From the NCBI GenBank assembly GCA_002077065.1, contig NAJO01000022.1:434001-498000 (forward strand): a stretch of 64,000 nt of DNA, read 5' to 3'. Position numbers and translations under genes: made by a program. Source of the stretch: Cryoendolithus antarcticus (lineage: Eukaryota; Ascomycota; Dothideomycetes; Cladosporiales; Cladosporiaceae). The notes beneath the pieces were generated by a model that saw only the letters and a program-made list of their open reading frames with translations, did not search any database and was not told where the DNA came from. Shown here piece by piece: positions 27,269-38,418 of this stretch; position 1 is the stretch's first letter, and the number at the start of each line of letters is the position of its first letter.

Positions 27269-30200
27269 ATGAGACTCTCGGTGGGCTTGGCCCTGCTAGA
27301 CGCGTCCGTGGCTCTGGCAAATATACTCCCACGACAGGCGAACTCCACAACAACGACAGTGAGCAGCAGCGGTGGTAACGACACGGGACTCGCTTCTGCC
27401 TCAGCATGTGTTGAATCGAAATACTCTTGGCTGGGGTCAAAAGGCAAGACTATCGCCTCAACGACGACATACGCGAGCACGACAACCCTCACATATCTCA
27501 ATTACTCGTCCATCTACGACACTTTGACATTTGCTGCGAATTCTACGCCGACCACTCTCTGCGATGGCTATCCACGGATCGACGGGAACACCAGCATCAG
27601 CACCTTTGTCACTACATTCTCCACTCCCACCGCCGTTGTGAGCACTGTGGTTGAGCCAGTGTACACCTCAGTCCCACCGCCAAGCTGTACGGTACCACCG
27701 GCAGACTGCGATGCGCTGAACTCGATATACTCCGTGGCAGAAGCAGCCTACAATACCTCACTCGCGGCGTTTCGGGCGGACTATACCTCCTCCCTCAATG
27801 CTACCACCAGCTTCACTATCACTGTACCTGATCCATCCTTTACGGCCACCTCGCCCATCTGCGGGACGCCAACGCTCGCGACCGGGATTCCCGTCACCCA
27901 GGTCGGCGATCCGACGTGTGCCGAGAACTTCGCTAATATACAGCTCCTGTACTGGCCGGTCACTCGCATCGGCGGCGACTGCGGGACCAACACCTCGACT
28001 ATGACGATGGCACCTACGATATCCGGCAAGCCGAACACGTTTGAATTCTGGGGGAGCACTCTCACTAGTCCAACTGTCTACATGGCCTTTGACGGGACGT
28101 GGGTGCTGTCGAGCAATGGCATTACAGTCTCTGATCAAAGCAGACTGATCATCCCTCAAAGCGCCACGGCAGTAACGAGTCTCTGCGCCAAGCCAGGAGG
28201 AGGCTTCATCCCCAAGCGCGTGAACTACGCTGACCTCAACTGGCCCTACAATGCCGATGCCTATCGCTGCCAGGAGAAATGCTACAGCTATCCGTACGAG
28301 CCAAGTGTGTTCAACACCACCTACACCTCTCCGGAAATGACCATACTGGGTACCGTGTATGCTGCGACAACGGAGGTGAGGGAGCTGGATACATTCAGCA
28401 CATACGCTACGGTGAACCTATGCAGCACAATCTGGGAGCAAGATTTTCATCCTGTCATATCCATACCGCCAGAATTTTCGAGTCTCACGCCAGCTGGGCA
28501 GGACTTGGGAGGATCTATCAGCTGTCCTTTCCTCTTCGATTCGAAAGCTGTGTTCTACGACCCGCCGTTGCCACTTACTGTAGCCAGTTCAGTCATTGGT
28601 GTCGCGCCCGGCCCGACCTCATCATCTACAACGACTTCCCGAACGAGCGCTGCAGTGCCTGGAAGCACAGCCTCGCCGTCCACGCCCTCTCCAACTAGCA
28701 CGCCAACGACTACGCGGACAGCAGTACCGGTAGAGCTGCCGCCCTCGACTTCCACTACCACCGCAGCTGGTACGCAACCAGCCGCGCCTGAGACATCATC
28801 AGGAGAACCATCCACCCGGAGTGCTCCGAATACGAAGAGCAGCGCTTCAGCGTTGCTGCCCAGTACATCCAGCTCGGTCCCAGGCGAGGCCAGTTCTGCG
28901 GTCATCAAGACCACTGCCACTGCTCTTCTTCCCAGTTCAAGGAGCTCGGCTGCTGGCCCCGCGGAGAGTGCTGCTCCCAATCCGCCTGCTCAATCTGAGG
29001 TGAATCCACCTGCGACGACTAGCACGACCCAGAACATTGGTGGTATCATTGCCAGCGTCATCGGCGAGACTTCTACTCCTGCTGGTGCTCAGCCAGGCAG
29101 TGCAGCATCCGCTGTGGCTTCCTCTGCGGACCCAGGTGCGAGCTCACAAGGTGGTGGTGCTGCACCAAGTAGCGCAGCCTCTAGCTCTGCGGGAGTAATC
29201 TTCACATTCGCGCCCACTGCCCCAGCTACTGCTCCCGCCTCGTCTGGTGCTGTTGCAGACCCTACGGTAACATCAGTAGCCGATCCTGCGCCCGTCTTCT
29301 CAGCAGTCGGCACAACGCTGGTCGTGGCAGGCACCTCAGCTATTGTCGTGGCGTCTAGCGTCACGCTGACTCCAGGTGGAGCGGCGGTGACAGTCTCTGG
29401 CACAACGCTGTCGCTGGCCCCGTCCGCAACCGCGCTTGTGGTCGATGGAAGTACGCAAGTGGCCACAACGCCCGTGGTAGCTGCCGCACCATCGGAACCT
29501 GCTGTATTGACCTTCGGCAGCAACACGCTGACAGCCGGTGCAGGTGGCGCCTTCACCGTGGCGCCGAGCGTGACTCTGACACCCGGCGGCTTTGTGATCG
29601 TCTCTGGTGCGATCCTGAGCCTCGCCACCTCCGCTACAGCGGTCGTGGTGAACGGCGTCACGCAACATCTCGCACCGGCGCCAGTGTCTGCCGCAGACCC
29701 AGCAGCACCTGCCATAGTGCTGGCGGGCTCGACGTTCACGGCCGGTCCCAGCTCAGCGTTCGTATTACCTGGCGACAACACCCTAACACCCGGCGGCGTG
29801 GTTACCGTATCAGGTACAACGATCTCGCTCGGGAGCTCAGCATCGGAGCTAGTGGTCAACGGTGTGACACAAATTCTGCCGTCTGCTGTAGCAGCTAGCG
29901 CAACACCCGTGCTCACACTTGGCGAGCAGACCTTCACTGCTGATCCAAGCGGAGCGTTCAGTCTCGGTAGCGGGACGGCACTCGCACCTGGGAGCGCAGT
30001 CACAATCGGTGGCACGGTACTGTCGCTGCCTTCGAGCGGCGGAGCAGTCGTTGTCAATGGCGTGACGCAAACTCTTGCCGAGGTCACCGGCAGTTCTACT
30101 GGGGCCACTGAAGCAGCTCAGAGCAGTCTGCCTGCTGTTACGAGTGCTGCAGGAACGTCAGGTGTGACTGCGGGTGGTGTGAGCAGCGGTGCCGGACCAT

Positions 30201-30304
30201 CTTCCATACCTGCAACTGCAACAACCTCCAGTGCGAGTCGGCCGAGAAGCGAGCGGTTTGCTGTGGCAGGGGTACTTCTCTCTTTATTCATGATTTGTGC
30301 GTAG
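27269..30304 (+). CDS. GPI-type Ser/Thr-rich cell-surface protein with four internal repeats
   Basis: A single exon encodes 1011 residues. The N terminus (MRLSVGLALLDASVALANIL) is a signal peptide followed by PRQ. Residues about 30-430 form a Cys-containing, many N-glycosylation-site domain (CTVPPADCDALN, NVSEYs are few but NTS/NTT/NYSS sites are frequent). Residues about 440-670 are a Ser/Thr/Pro/Ala stalk typical of O-mannosylated wall proteins. Four homologous repeats begin at residues 676, 746, 816 and 881. Each has a pattern of TLTPGG, then TVSGTTLSL, then a short Ala/Ser stretch and VVNGVTQ. The C terminus (RPRSERFAVAGVLLSLFMIC) is hydrophobic, as in GPI attachment signals. It is probably wall- or membrane-anchored; a role in adhesion or wall structure is inference, and no enzyme motif is visible. 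Confidence 0.85.
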   Translation: MRLSVGLALLDASVALANILPRQANSTTTTVSSSGGNDTGLASASACVESKYSWLGSKGKTIASTTTYASTTTLTYLNYSSIYDTLTFAANSTPTTLCDGYPRIDGNTSISTFVTTFSTPTAVVSTVVEPVYTSVPPPSCTVPPADCDALNSIYSVAEAAYNTSLAAFRADYTSSLNATTSFTITVPDPSFTATSPICGTPTLATGIPVTQVGDPTCAENFANIQLLYWPVTRIGGDCGTNTSTMTMAPTISGKPNTFEFWGSTLTSPTVYMAFDGTWVLSSNGITVSDQSRLIIPQSATAVTSLCAKPGGGFIPKRVNYADLNWPYNADAYRCQEKCYSYPYEPSVFNTTYTSPEMTILGTVYAATTEVRELDTFSTYATVNLCSTIWEQDFHPVISIPPEFSSLTPAGQDLGGSISCPFLFDSKAVFYDPPLPLTVASSVIGVAPGPTSSSTTTSRTSAAVPGSTASPSTPSPTSTPTTTRTAVPVELPPSTSTTTAAGTQPAAPETSSGEPSTRSAPNTKSSASALLPSTSSSVPGEASSAVIKTTATALLPSSRSSAAGPAESAAPNPPAQSEVNPPATTSTTQNIGGIIASVIGETSTPAGAQPGSAASAVASSADPGASSQGGGAAPSSAASSSAGVIFTFAPTAPATAPASSGAVADPTVTSVADPAPVFSAVGTTLVVAGTSAIVVASSVTLTPGGAAVTVSGTTLSLAPSATALVVDGSTQVATTPVVAAAPSEPAVLTFGSNTLTAGAGGAFTVAPSVTLTPGGFVIVSGAILSLATSATAVVVNGVTQHLAPAPVSAADPAAPAIVLAGSTFTAGPSSAFVLPGDNTLTPGGVVTVSGTTISLGSSASELVVNGVTQILPSAVAASATPVLTLGEQTFTADPSGAFSLGSGTALAPGSAVTIGGTVLSLPSSGGAVVVNGVTQTLAEVTGSSTGATEAAQSSLPAVTSAAGTSGVTAGGVSSGAGPSSIPATATTSSASRPRSERFAVAGVLLSLFMICA
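29294..30085 (+). repeat. Four-copy protein-coding repeat, 210/210/195 bp period
   Basis: Copies start at 29294, 29504, 29714 and 29909. Each encodes a 60-70-residue unit with conserved TLTPGG (APGSAV in the last), V-SGTTLSL and VVNGVTQ blocks separated by variable Ala/Pro/Ser linkers. Divergence at DNA level is high, so the duplication is old and selected at protein level. Confidence 0.82.
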
Positions 30305-30489
30305 CCTGAGCGGCTCGAATGGTGGGTTAATGCATGTACATGGTAATGAGCTGGCACGGTAGCATAGCGTTCGAGCATATTGAACATTCCACGCATGTCC
30401 GGCGCCTGTGTGTTCCTTTCGTGGTAGCTGCAGGTCGCTGACTTCCGCGTCTCGTGCCTGGGCAGATCAGATTGTCCCACATCCAATGG

Positions 30490-31979
30490 TCAATATCGTC
30501 GATTTGTTCCAATGTCTTCGAGGATAAATCTTTGCAGAAGGCCAACATTCCATCCCATCAGGTGCCCGGCATGCTCAGGCAGCAGCAGCGAGCTTCGTTC
30601 CAAGTATTGTTCCATGGCCGTAAGCTCGAACGAAGGCATCTCCATTTCGCCTTCTGACAGACTCTGCGAGTCCAAAGCAGATCCGGGCGTGTCCATGGCA
30701 CTTGGCGCGTACTTCCAGAGGACCTTAGCCACACGTATCGGCTCTGCTGATGCACCTTTCGACGACGAGATGTACAGGTCAGGGGTGAATATCCAGATCA
30801 GCAGTGCATCACCTGGTCCACTTGATAAGAGCGTGAACTTCCGGAGACCTTGGCTTTCTACGGCGTTGAGGAGACGACAGGACAGCCATAGCTCTGGTGA
30901 GAAGCACTGTCGAGCCCCGCTAGGACGATGTGACAACGAGAGGGAGAGCTTGGCGAGCTTGTAGGACTGGGTCGCGTCGTCGAAAGTGCCGATCGAGGCA
31001 TTGCAGGATGCGCAGTGGAGTATTGCCTCATTGTCATTCGAGTTGGCATGGCTATTGGACGTTGCAGACTGTGGAGTAGAGCGAATCAGTAAGTGGGCTA
31101 TTAAGTGCATTCGGATGGTAAACTCTGATTGAAGAAGTGCATTGCTGTTGTATCTACGACCCATGCTCATCAAGACTATGACCTTTAAGACTGAAAGGAA
31201 TAATGACATGAGTGACGAGACTTGCTGGATAACCCAAGGCTCTCGCCTGAGTACAGCCAGCTGCTTTGCTCTCGGACAGCTGTATCCCGACTCTTCCTTC
31301 GAATGTGACCTTGCGGCCTGAAAGCGCCGGTTCTTTCGTGTCCGTGATCCAGATGCATCTGATGAAAAGAGGGAAAATTGAAAAACAGATCACGTGGATT
31401 GCCTACCTTGACGTTACTGCAATCGCCGGCAGTCAGTAAGAACGACGTAGCATTGACAAGACCAACCGCACGCTGTGCAGTCAGCCTGCTCTGAGCAGCG
31501 TAACCTTTCTCGTCAGTCGCATGGTCGTGCGTATTAGGTTCGTTTGGCTTGTGGCAATGCCAAAAGTCCATCATCTCAGCCCAGTTCTCCGATGGCAAAT
31601 CTTTCCATTGTTTGACCTTGTCTCTTGACACTACCGCGGTATCGCAGATTTTGCAAGTCAGCTCGAGAGAGTCTGTCAAGTCTGTGGCTGTCCAGGGAAT
31701 GATCGCGTTGCCGTCAGAGATTGTTGCGTGTTCGGCCTGTACCTGAAAGCGGTACTGCAACTTCGCAGATGGCACATCAGGAGTCTGCGACTGACCACGA
31801 TCTTGGCCACGAAGAGTCACTGGAAGTCGTACGCTCGCCACATCGGCATGGCAGGAGGCCTTCAGCGAGAGACCGTCAGGCGATACAAGGACGCTGGTCT
31901 GCTCATCAGACGGCGACTCAGATACAATCTGGATAGAGAGCGTGCGAATGCTTGTGAGATACTCGGTGTAGATGTGCAT
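30490..31979 (-). CDS. HECT-like E2-binding protein (UBE3D/HECT_2 family)
   Basis: Relatives bind ubiquitin-conjugating enzymes and act as unusual E3-like factors. The 5' exon, 31407-31979 (191 residues, MHIYTEYLTSIRTLSIQIVS), contains family landmarks ELTCKICDTAVV, LPSENWAEMMDFWHCHKP and VGLVNATSFLLTAGDC. The 3' exon, 30490-31068 (192 residues), contains ILHCASCNASIG, GDALLIWIFTPDLYISSS and the terminal HLMGWNVGLLQRF, again typical. Both exons are phase 0, so a direct join gives 383 residues, near the usual 390-400. The 338 bp between them is long for this genome. It contains a good 48-bp intron candidate (GTAGGC...CATCAG, 31359-31406) and open frames in two phases, so an extra exon may lie there. 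Family firm, middle of the model uncertain. Confidence 0.82.
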
Positions 31980-32215
31980 GTTCGGCGTGCTTGTAGATTG
32001 GATGTCACGACTGCAGTGGCATGCACGCAGAAGCTGGTGATTTATTGCGACTTCACTTTGCGGATGTACTGTACCGACGCTAGCGCAAATCGTAGACTGA
32101 CCAATCGAGGAGCGTCCGAGAATCAGACAGAATCGACAGGTGACACTGTGAGCTTCAGGCACTCATAACACAGTTGAGAGAGCTCAAGGTGTTGCTCCCA
32201 AGGTCTATCAATCTA

Positions 32216-33304
32216 TCAAAGCGTTGTCCATCGCCTCTTCTGTGTGCCCATCTGGTGGCCATTAATCTCGCAAACCTTCCGAAACTCCTTGTCCCTCTGC
32301 TGCTTCGCTTTCTCCACCTCCTTCCTCAGCGATTCCGAAGCCCTCCACTGCTTCGCCTCGCTCGTATTGCGACGACGGCCAGCATCTGCGAAGCTCTCCT
32401 TGATCTTGTAGTCGCAGAAGACGCCTCTTCTTTGAGCGAGAGTCATACTCCGCTGATGTTGCAGCGCCATGTAGTCTAGCTCCATTCGTTCAGCATCAGA
32501 GAGTTTGCGCGGCACGGAGACCGATGCTGATCGCATAACGGTGTTCGATGGTCGGGCTTGGGGTACCACTTCTCCACGAAGGACTGCTGGTGCAGCGTCG
32601 GCATCATTCGAGGGACCGACTTGATCTTCGCCCTCGTCGAGAGTGTGGCCATGATAATCCGAGGCGTCCGCGCCGCCCATAGCGACTGATCGGAAGCTCA
32701 CAGCATCCCCATCATAGCTTTCCTCATCTTGATCATCATATTCCTCGTCTTCATCATACAACGCCTCATCATCAGGCTCATCCCCTCTCGCCGCCGCGTT
32801 TCGCCTCAACAACCTCTCGAGACTTCCCCTTCCAATCACCTCAAAGGACTTCTCCTCCTTCGGCGACTTCGCGTCCGGGCTAGACCTCACGCTGTCCACC
32901 CTCTTCTTCATACTCTTCAGCACATTCCTCAACCCCTCCTTCAGACTCCTCTTCCTCTTCCCCTTCTGCTCATGCCCTTCGTCATCGGCCTGCACTTCCT
33001 CAACCGACGACGTCACAGTGCCATGTCTGGCTGTATCGACGACAGGTCTCCGTTGCCACCACGCCGGTTGCCGTTGAAGCTCGTTGTAAGACTCCTCACG
33101 GCTGAGGACAGGGTCTCGAGAGCTTGATCGCCTGGCGCCGTAGTCCCAGCGAGGTGCGTCGATCGATCTGCGTGGGTTGAGGATGTCGTCGACTGCTCGG
33201 CGGTTGTTGTAGGGCTGACGATTGCTGCCAGGAGAGATTGGAGATGAAGGCAAGCCGAAGACTTCTGGCATGACGACCGTCAGGGCAGGAATGGCGCTGG
33301 CCAT
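32216..33304 (-). CDS. Charged hypothetical protein with C-terminal coiled coil
   Basis: A single exon encodes 362 residues from the ATG before ASAIPALTVVMPEVFGLPS. Residues 20-110 are Arg/Ser-rich. A basic block (KGKRKRSLKEGLRNVLKSMK) near 115-135 is a likely nuclear signal. An acidic tract (ALYDEDEEYDDQDEESYDGD) follows near 190-210. The C-terminal 90 residues are helical and charged (SDAERMELDYMALQHQRSM, ESLRKEVEKAKQQRDKEFRK), probably a coiled coil. No signal peptide, membrane helix or enzyme motif is seen. It lies 236 bp upstream-to-downstream of the E2-binding protein start, on the same strand. The family is not recognised. Confidence 0.7.
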   Translation of the reverse strand: MASAIPALTVVMPEVFGLPSSPISPGSNRQPYNNRRAVDDILNPRRSIDAPRWDYGARRSSSRDPVLSREESYNELQRQPAWWQRRPVVDTARHGTVTSSVEEVQADDEGHEQKGKRKRSLKEGLRNVLKSMKKRVDSVRSSPDAKSPKEEKSFEVIGRGSLERLLRRNAAARGDEPDDEALYDEDEEYDDQDEESYDGDAVSFRSVAMGGADASDYHGHTLDEGEDQVGPSNDADAAPAVLRGEVVPQARPSNTVMRSASVSVPRKLSDAERMELDYMALQHQRSMTLAQRRGVFCDYKIKESFADAGRRRNTSEAKQWRASESLRKEVEKAKQQRDKEFRKVCEINGHQMGTQKRRWTTL

Positions 33305-34542
33305 GATCGCTCGATGAAGGCGTGTTGTGGTGTTGGCGTAGTCTGTCAAGTATGAATAGAGGCTGATATCGGTTGTGTAGATTGAGTGACTTGATCGGGA
33401 CAAAAGTTGTTGCTTTTGGAGTACACCAGAGTAACGAGAACAAATTCAAAGGCGCGATCGCAGCGCCTACTTAATCTCGCCCTACAATCCGTTCAAACTA
33501 GACCCTGCCCGTCCTCCATGAGACCCCGCTGTCCTCCGCACATTGACATCTCGTCCGGTGGGAACCCCTCTCCCGGCGCCATGGGTCAAGTATTTCTGCT
33601 GACCTCGAACGAAAAGTCGAATCGGCAACTGACCTTTGGTCACGATATATCGCGCCCTTCCCGTACAACGGTGACTCCGAACATGTCTCGGTTAATGGAT
33701 CTCAGTCTACCTGCGCCTTTACACGCCACCGACAGCAGAGATGTAATTTCGAGGCGTCTTCGTAGGGCGAGCAGAACCTTCGGCGCCCAGGATCCCGCTT
33801 CCAGACAACATCCACGTTCAGCTTGCTTCATAGCCTAGAGTGCGCCTGCATCGAGTTTACCAGCATTTAGATTCATAGCTGTGCGAGGAATGGGCCAATA
33901 GAGCTTGAAATGAGACAGAAGAACGAAAGTAACTCTGTGCTGCAACTCGGGCGGTGACAGACTTTTGGCCCTTCGACGTCTACTGTAGAAAGTAAACAGT
34001 ACTATGACGCCGATAGATCACCATGCTTACGTTCGGAGCATACCTCTAAGTAATGTTTCTCGTGCCTCTTCGTTCTCAAGGAGCATCTTGAAAAGAGTGC
34101 ACTTCATAGCTCGCGAAGTCTACACTAGGTCCACACAAATGAGTCGATTGACCACCGGGTCTTATGTCATTGATCCTTCATTGCTGACCAGTGTCTAGCT
34201 ATCTAATGCTACATATGCTGTGCCATTGTTCTCAAGGCAATCTTGACCAGTCCGCCGTCCCATGTCAATCGGCTGTCCGAAAAAGCATCTCTCATTCCTC
34301 CCGTGACGAGCAAATGTCAGTCTGGTAATGGAGCCGTGATGTGTGCCGTAACGCCGTCCCTGTATCCCGAGCTTGTCACAAGCTTCCCCTCGCATGTCTT
34401 GGGGGTGTTGTCGTTACATGTTTTTGGATTTCAGTGACTCTTGCTGTGTCGCGTAATGCTCTCTTCTTCCATCGCAGTCGCTGACATCGTGTCATCTTAT
34501 TCATCTCCGTCTTGCGCATCTCTCGTGCTCGTCTTTCCCTTC
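33305..34542. other. Intergenic, no supported gene
   Basis: This 1.24-kb gap contains only short frames of up to 143 codons, none with domains. It holds the promoter of the 362-residue protein and the 3' flank of the C2H2 regulator. Confidence 0.5.
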
Positions 34543-37219
34543 TTAGTTCTCCGCCAACTCAGGGAATAGCTCCTTCAGCGCACTGGAGTCGGTCGGCATC
34601 CTCGGCGCAGCGTCAGCGGCGTACTCGAAATGCCCACCAAAGTTGCCCCACGTTCCGCCGGGTGTGAGCGAGGGGATCATCTGGCCAGTGGACGACATCG
34701 GAGGCACAGACGAAGTGTTGCTGAAGAGAGTGAAGTCCGCTCCTGGTCCACCGAAGTTAGTATCCATCGGGTCCATGGACATATCGTCGTAAATATCCGG
34801 GGTGGTGAAGGCAAGATCTGGGCGCGCACCTGCCGAAGCCTGGCCGGAGCTTCCGGCGATCTGAGTGTTGATGGGGTGGGCGTGGGTGGCGTAGCCGCAA
34901 CCAGCGGGCATGTTGGCAGAGGATTGCTCCTGCCACGAAAAGTCGTTGAAGCTGAAGGCGTCACTTGGGAAGGTGAAATCTTCCGGCGACATGTGGTCAT
35001 CGTAGCCTGCGCCATCGAGCATCAGACCAGAGCTAGAGCTCGCCGACGAGCCGTGGCGATCGTCACTCAACGCCGGCGTGGTGGGGAACTTCTCCATATC
35101 GTTGAAGTCGAAGTTCATGTTGAAGTGGTTCGCGAACGATGGTGATGGGTGCGTGAAGATGGGTGTGCCGTAGTGGCTGGGTAGACTTGGCGGCGGTGCC
35201 ATCGACCCGTTGCGAGAGCTGCTGACCCACGACTGTGCCGAGACAGATGGCGACGGCGCGATGGGAGTCAGTGGCGTCATCATTGCCGAGGCAGGCGAGG
35301 CAGGCATCGAGCCCTGTGGCAGACGAGTCACATCAAAGGCGCGGCCCTTGCCGTTGTTCTTCGAACGGACGTAGGTCCAGTTGTGCGCCTTCTCCATGTG
35401 CTGCTTGCAGTTGCTCTCACGCTTCGAGGTGTACGGGCATGGCTTGTACAAGCAGTGATAGAGCGATGGCGTAGAGGCGTGTTTGTCGTTGACGTGGCGA
35501 TCACGCTCCTTCTCGGTCGGCCAGCCATATTCGTAGTACTTGCAGTCCTCCTCCGAGCACTTCCATGGCCGCTCGTGGGTCTTGATGTGCTTCGTCAAGT
35601 CGCACGGGCGCTTGAACTCCTTGTCGCATTGGGGGCAGCCGTGGATCTCGGGCTTGGCGCCCTTCTTGCGGCGCGCCATCGAGCGCAAGACATCATCGTC
35701 GTCATCATCGTAGTCGAGGGAGATGGGACGCTTCATGGAGTTGGACGCCATCTCCTCCTCAGATAGAAGACGGCCAGAAGTAATACTTATGGCCTTGCCG
35801 TCCTTGTGACGAATAAGCTCAGCTGGCTTTCCATTCTGAGTCATCCCACCTTCCAGCGTGAGACATTCATCCCTGCATATGTGTTAGCACGTGATACATA
35901 GTTTCACCGGTCATTGATGAAGATGATCGCAAGTTCTTATGAGTTACCGGTGGTGGTCCGCAGCACTTGACCGTGCCGCATACATGTTTGCGGCATGTAG
36001 TCTTGGCGGTGGCTTGCGCTGCGGCCGAATCCACCGGATCCTCTGAGCCAATGCTTTCGTGATGTGAAACGACTTACGGAGTGTAATCCATTGCGTCCAG
36101 CTTCTCGCCCTTGGCTTGCTTCTCTCGTGTAGCCGCCAGTATAGTGGCGTATCTGCGAATCTGTGGCACAGGGTCAATATTAGGCAGGCTGCCAGCCTGT
36201 GCGATGACGCCAAAACACACCTGCTCAACCAAATCGAAGAAGTAACCCTGCGTATACGGACGTTCGGTCGGTGCTTTCTGGTCGCTCTCGTGGAGAGTGG
36301 TGACTGTCGTGTGCAGGACTCGGACTGTTCGCTCGCAGAAGCGAAGGTATGCCGAAGGAGATCGTGAGTAGTCCTTTACGCCGGAACACCAATAAGCAAA
36401 CGCACACTCCAAACATTGACGGTCGTCATCACTTACAGGTGCAAGGAAGATCAACGTCTTCTCCAAATCGCGCAGATTCTTGATCTCTTTCGATCCGATT
36501 CTGTTGGGCACGTCCTTGATGAGGCCGTGGAATTCTCGTAGTGTCTGCTCTTGAAGGATGGGCTGGATAATGAGTCGATGAATCTGGTCTTTGGCGTACT
36601 GGCTGAGGCCGCGTTCTGATGTTGCAGACGTCATGTGATCCTGCCCCACTTCGATGTCCAGAACAGCTATACTGACGTTAGCGCTGTTGCCTAAGGCACT
36701 CTGACGGGCTGGCTTACCGGTCTGCGGCGACGTGCTGTACAGAGAATCCGAGTCGGCGACGCTCGAGCCGATACCACTGTCAGAAGAGTGGCTATGGCGG
36801 TGATGACGCTCCGCGGTCTTTACGGGCTCGCCTTCTTGAACGGTGGTGTTGTCCACCATGAATGTTGGGGCTGGCAGCACTTCCGGCTCGCTGAGGAAAG
36901 TGCCGAGGGCAAGCTTTGACTGGGTCGCAACTGCCTTGTCGACTCTAGCGAGAAGGTCTGCGACACGACGCTCACCACTGCCGATAAGTAATTGCTCGAG
37001 CGAATGAGGGCAGGTCGAAGAGCGCCCGGGCATAGATGGCGAGGGCCCGGAACCAGACTCTAGGGGATCCCAGACGTCCTTGCCAATGTTATGCGGGACA
37101 TGGAAGGTGTCTCCTTTGCGGATGTTCATGTTCTGGAAGCAGTCGATTAAGGAGGGAGTCATGGAAGGACTCGAGGAGCGAGCGGGCCGGCGACGGGGGT
37201 GGGCGGTGGTCGAAGACAT
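34543..37219 (-). CDS. C2H2 zinc-finger protein, five-exon gene (probable transcription factor)
   Basis: Two separate open frames (36074-37219 and 34543-35844) are best read as one gene. The upstream frame reaches AMDYTP and a GTAAGT donor at 36077. A GCTAAC branch point and GCAG acceptor at 35873 resume in frame as DECLTLEGG before the downstream frame. Proposed exons: 36718-37219, 36437-36666, 36221-36373, 36078-36160 and 34543-35872, giving 765 residues. The first three introns (51, 63, 60 bp) are all multiples of three without stops. The N-terminal half is helical (HRLIIQPILQEQTLREFHGL, YLRFCERTVRVLHTTV, RRYATILAATREKQAKGEK). Zinc fingers start at about Cys402/Cys405/His418/His422 (CPQCDKEFKRPCDLTKHIKTH is split here as family pattern) and two further CC/HH pairs follow. 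The C-terminal 270 residues are Ser/Pro/Gly/Asp-rich, fitting an activation region. Acceptor AAAG of the 63-bp intron is weak. Confidence 0.83.
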
Positions 37220-38418
37220 GTTTGCAATCGATGTCGAGGCGATGTACCGATGGGATGATGGAGGTGCTGCAGGGTGTCAGAATGCGGACTGGATCATGCA
37301 GCGCAGGACAGATGACTCACACGCAAGGCCAATGACTGCGATGCTGCTGGCCAAAGTCTGCTTGATGTTCGTCTGGCGGGGAAGAGAGCAGCTGCGTCCA
37401 CGCGGATTCACAGGCGGCCTCAGTCCGGGAGCGCTATCGTGTGAGTCGGAGGATGGAGGATGGCGTAGCCCGCGATGACGCTTGCTATCGAAGCGTGCGG
37501 CCACCGGTGGAAGTCCTGGCTGGCGGTGAACACGTATACTTTTCAGTGACGAGGTCGATATCGAGTAGATGAAAGTTGTCGTGTCCTCAGGCCTAGGGGA
37601 AGATGCAGACACTCTTGAGAGCTGCGCATTGCGTGGTAAGCACGACACAGCCCAGGCAGCAGCGTCTCTAGCGCGCCGTCTGCTCGGGTAGTCGTTCCTG
37701 CCGACAGCCCGCACCTGCAGCGTTAGGTCAGCGCGTTCTCGACTGCGTCTCGTCTTCTTTCTACAACGACTCTTCATCTCGATATGCTTGTAGGTCGCGA
37801 GTATATTGGTTTCTTATCATGTCTATGTAGTTCAAGTGAACACACTCTAGTGACTGCTGCCTAAGAGTTACAGCGCCGGCGCGGACGATTCCGTTTCGCC
37901 GAGCCCTCGTCAAGCCAAGCCTTATGTCTGGTGGCCTCAGGCATACATTAAGCGAGCCACGCTCGCACTTTCCTTGCATCGGGACACCGCGTCTGCCTCT
38001 CACCGGTCCTCCGTCCGACGCACCTCACCTCGCAAACAACCTTGGCAGGCACAAGGATTGCGATCCTGCAGACTACTACATCCTCCCGCAACGTCGCATC
38101 GCCACGCAATGCATTGAGTATGTGGCTTGACAAGCGCATGAGAATGCGAGCGCCTAGAGTAGTATTTGCTATGATCTGTCTTACCGTCTTGCTTGGCATG
38201 GCGTTTCGAGGCTTAACGTCGTCAGCTCTGGACGTCACTTCACGGCACGGAGCGGATACTCCACTGGACTGGACTTGTCGTCAGGATCGCAGACAAGACT
38301 CGCAAAGAAAGATATCCTGATCCTAGCGCAGGAGCAGCTCACGTTCTTTGGAGAAGCGAAGACAGTGCAGCCCTTCATCCCTGCCCAGCAGATAGGAACA
38401 ACATGACAGATTGTCTGC
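37220..38418. other. Intergenic, no supported gene
   Basis: This 1.2-kb gap holds the C2H2 promoter and the MFS 3' flank. Frames of up to 166 codons are present but show no domain, signal peptide or splice support. Confidence 0.5.

Noticed and set aside
29089..30108. 339-codon minus-strand frame inside the surface protein gene
   Set aside because: Antisense of the Ala/Ser/Thr/Val-rich repeats, with the same artificial bias; no signal, splice or domain support.
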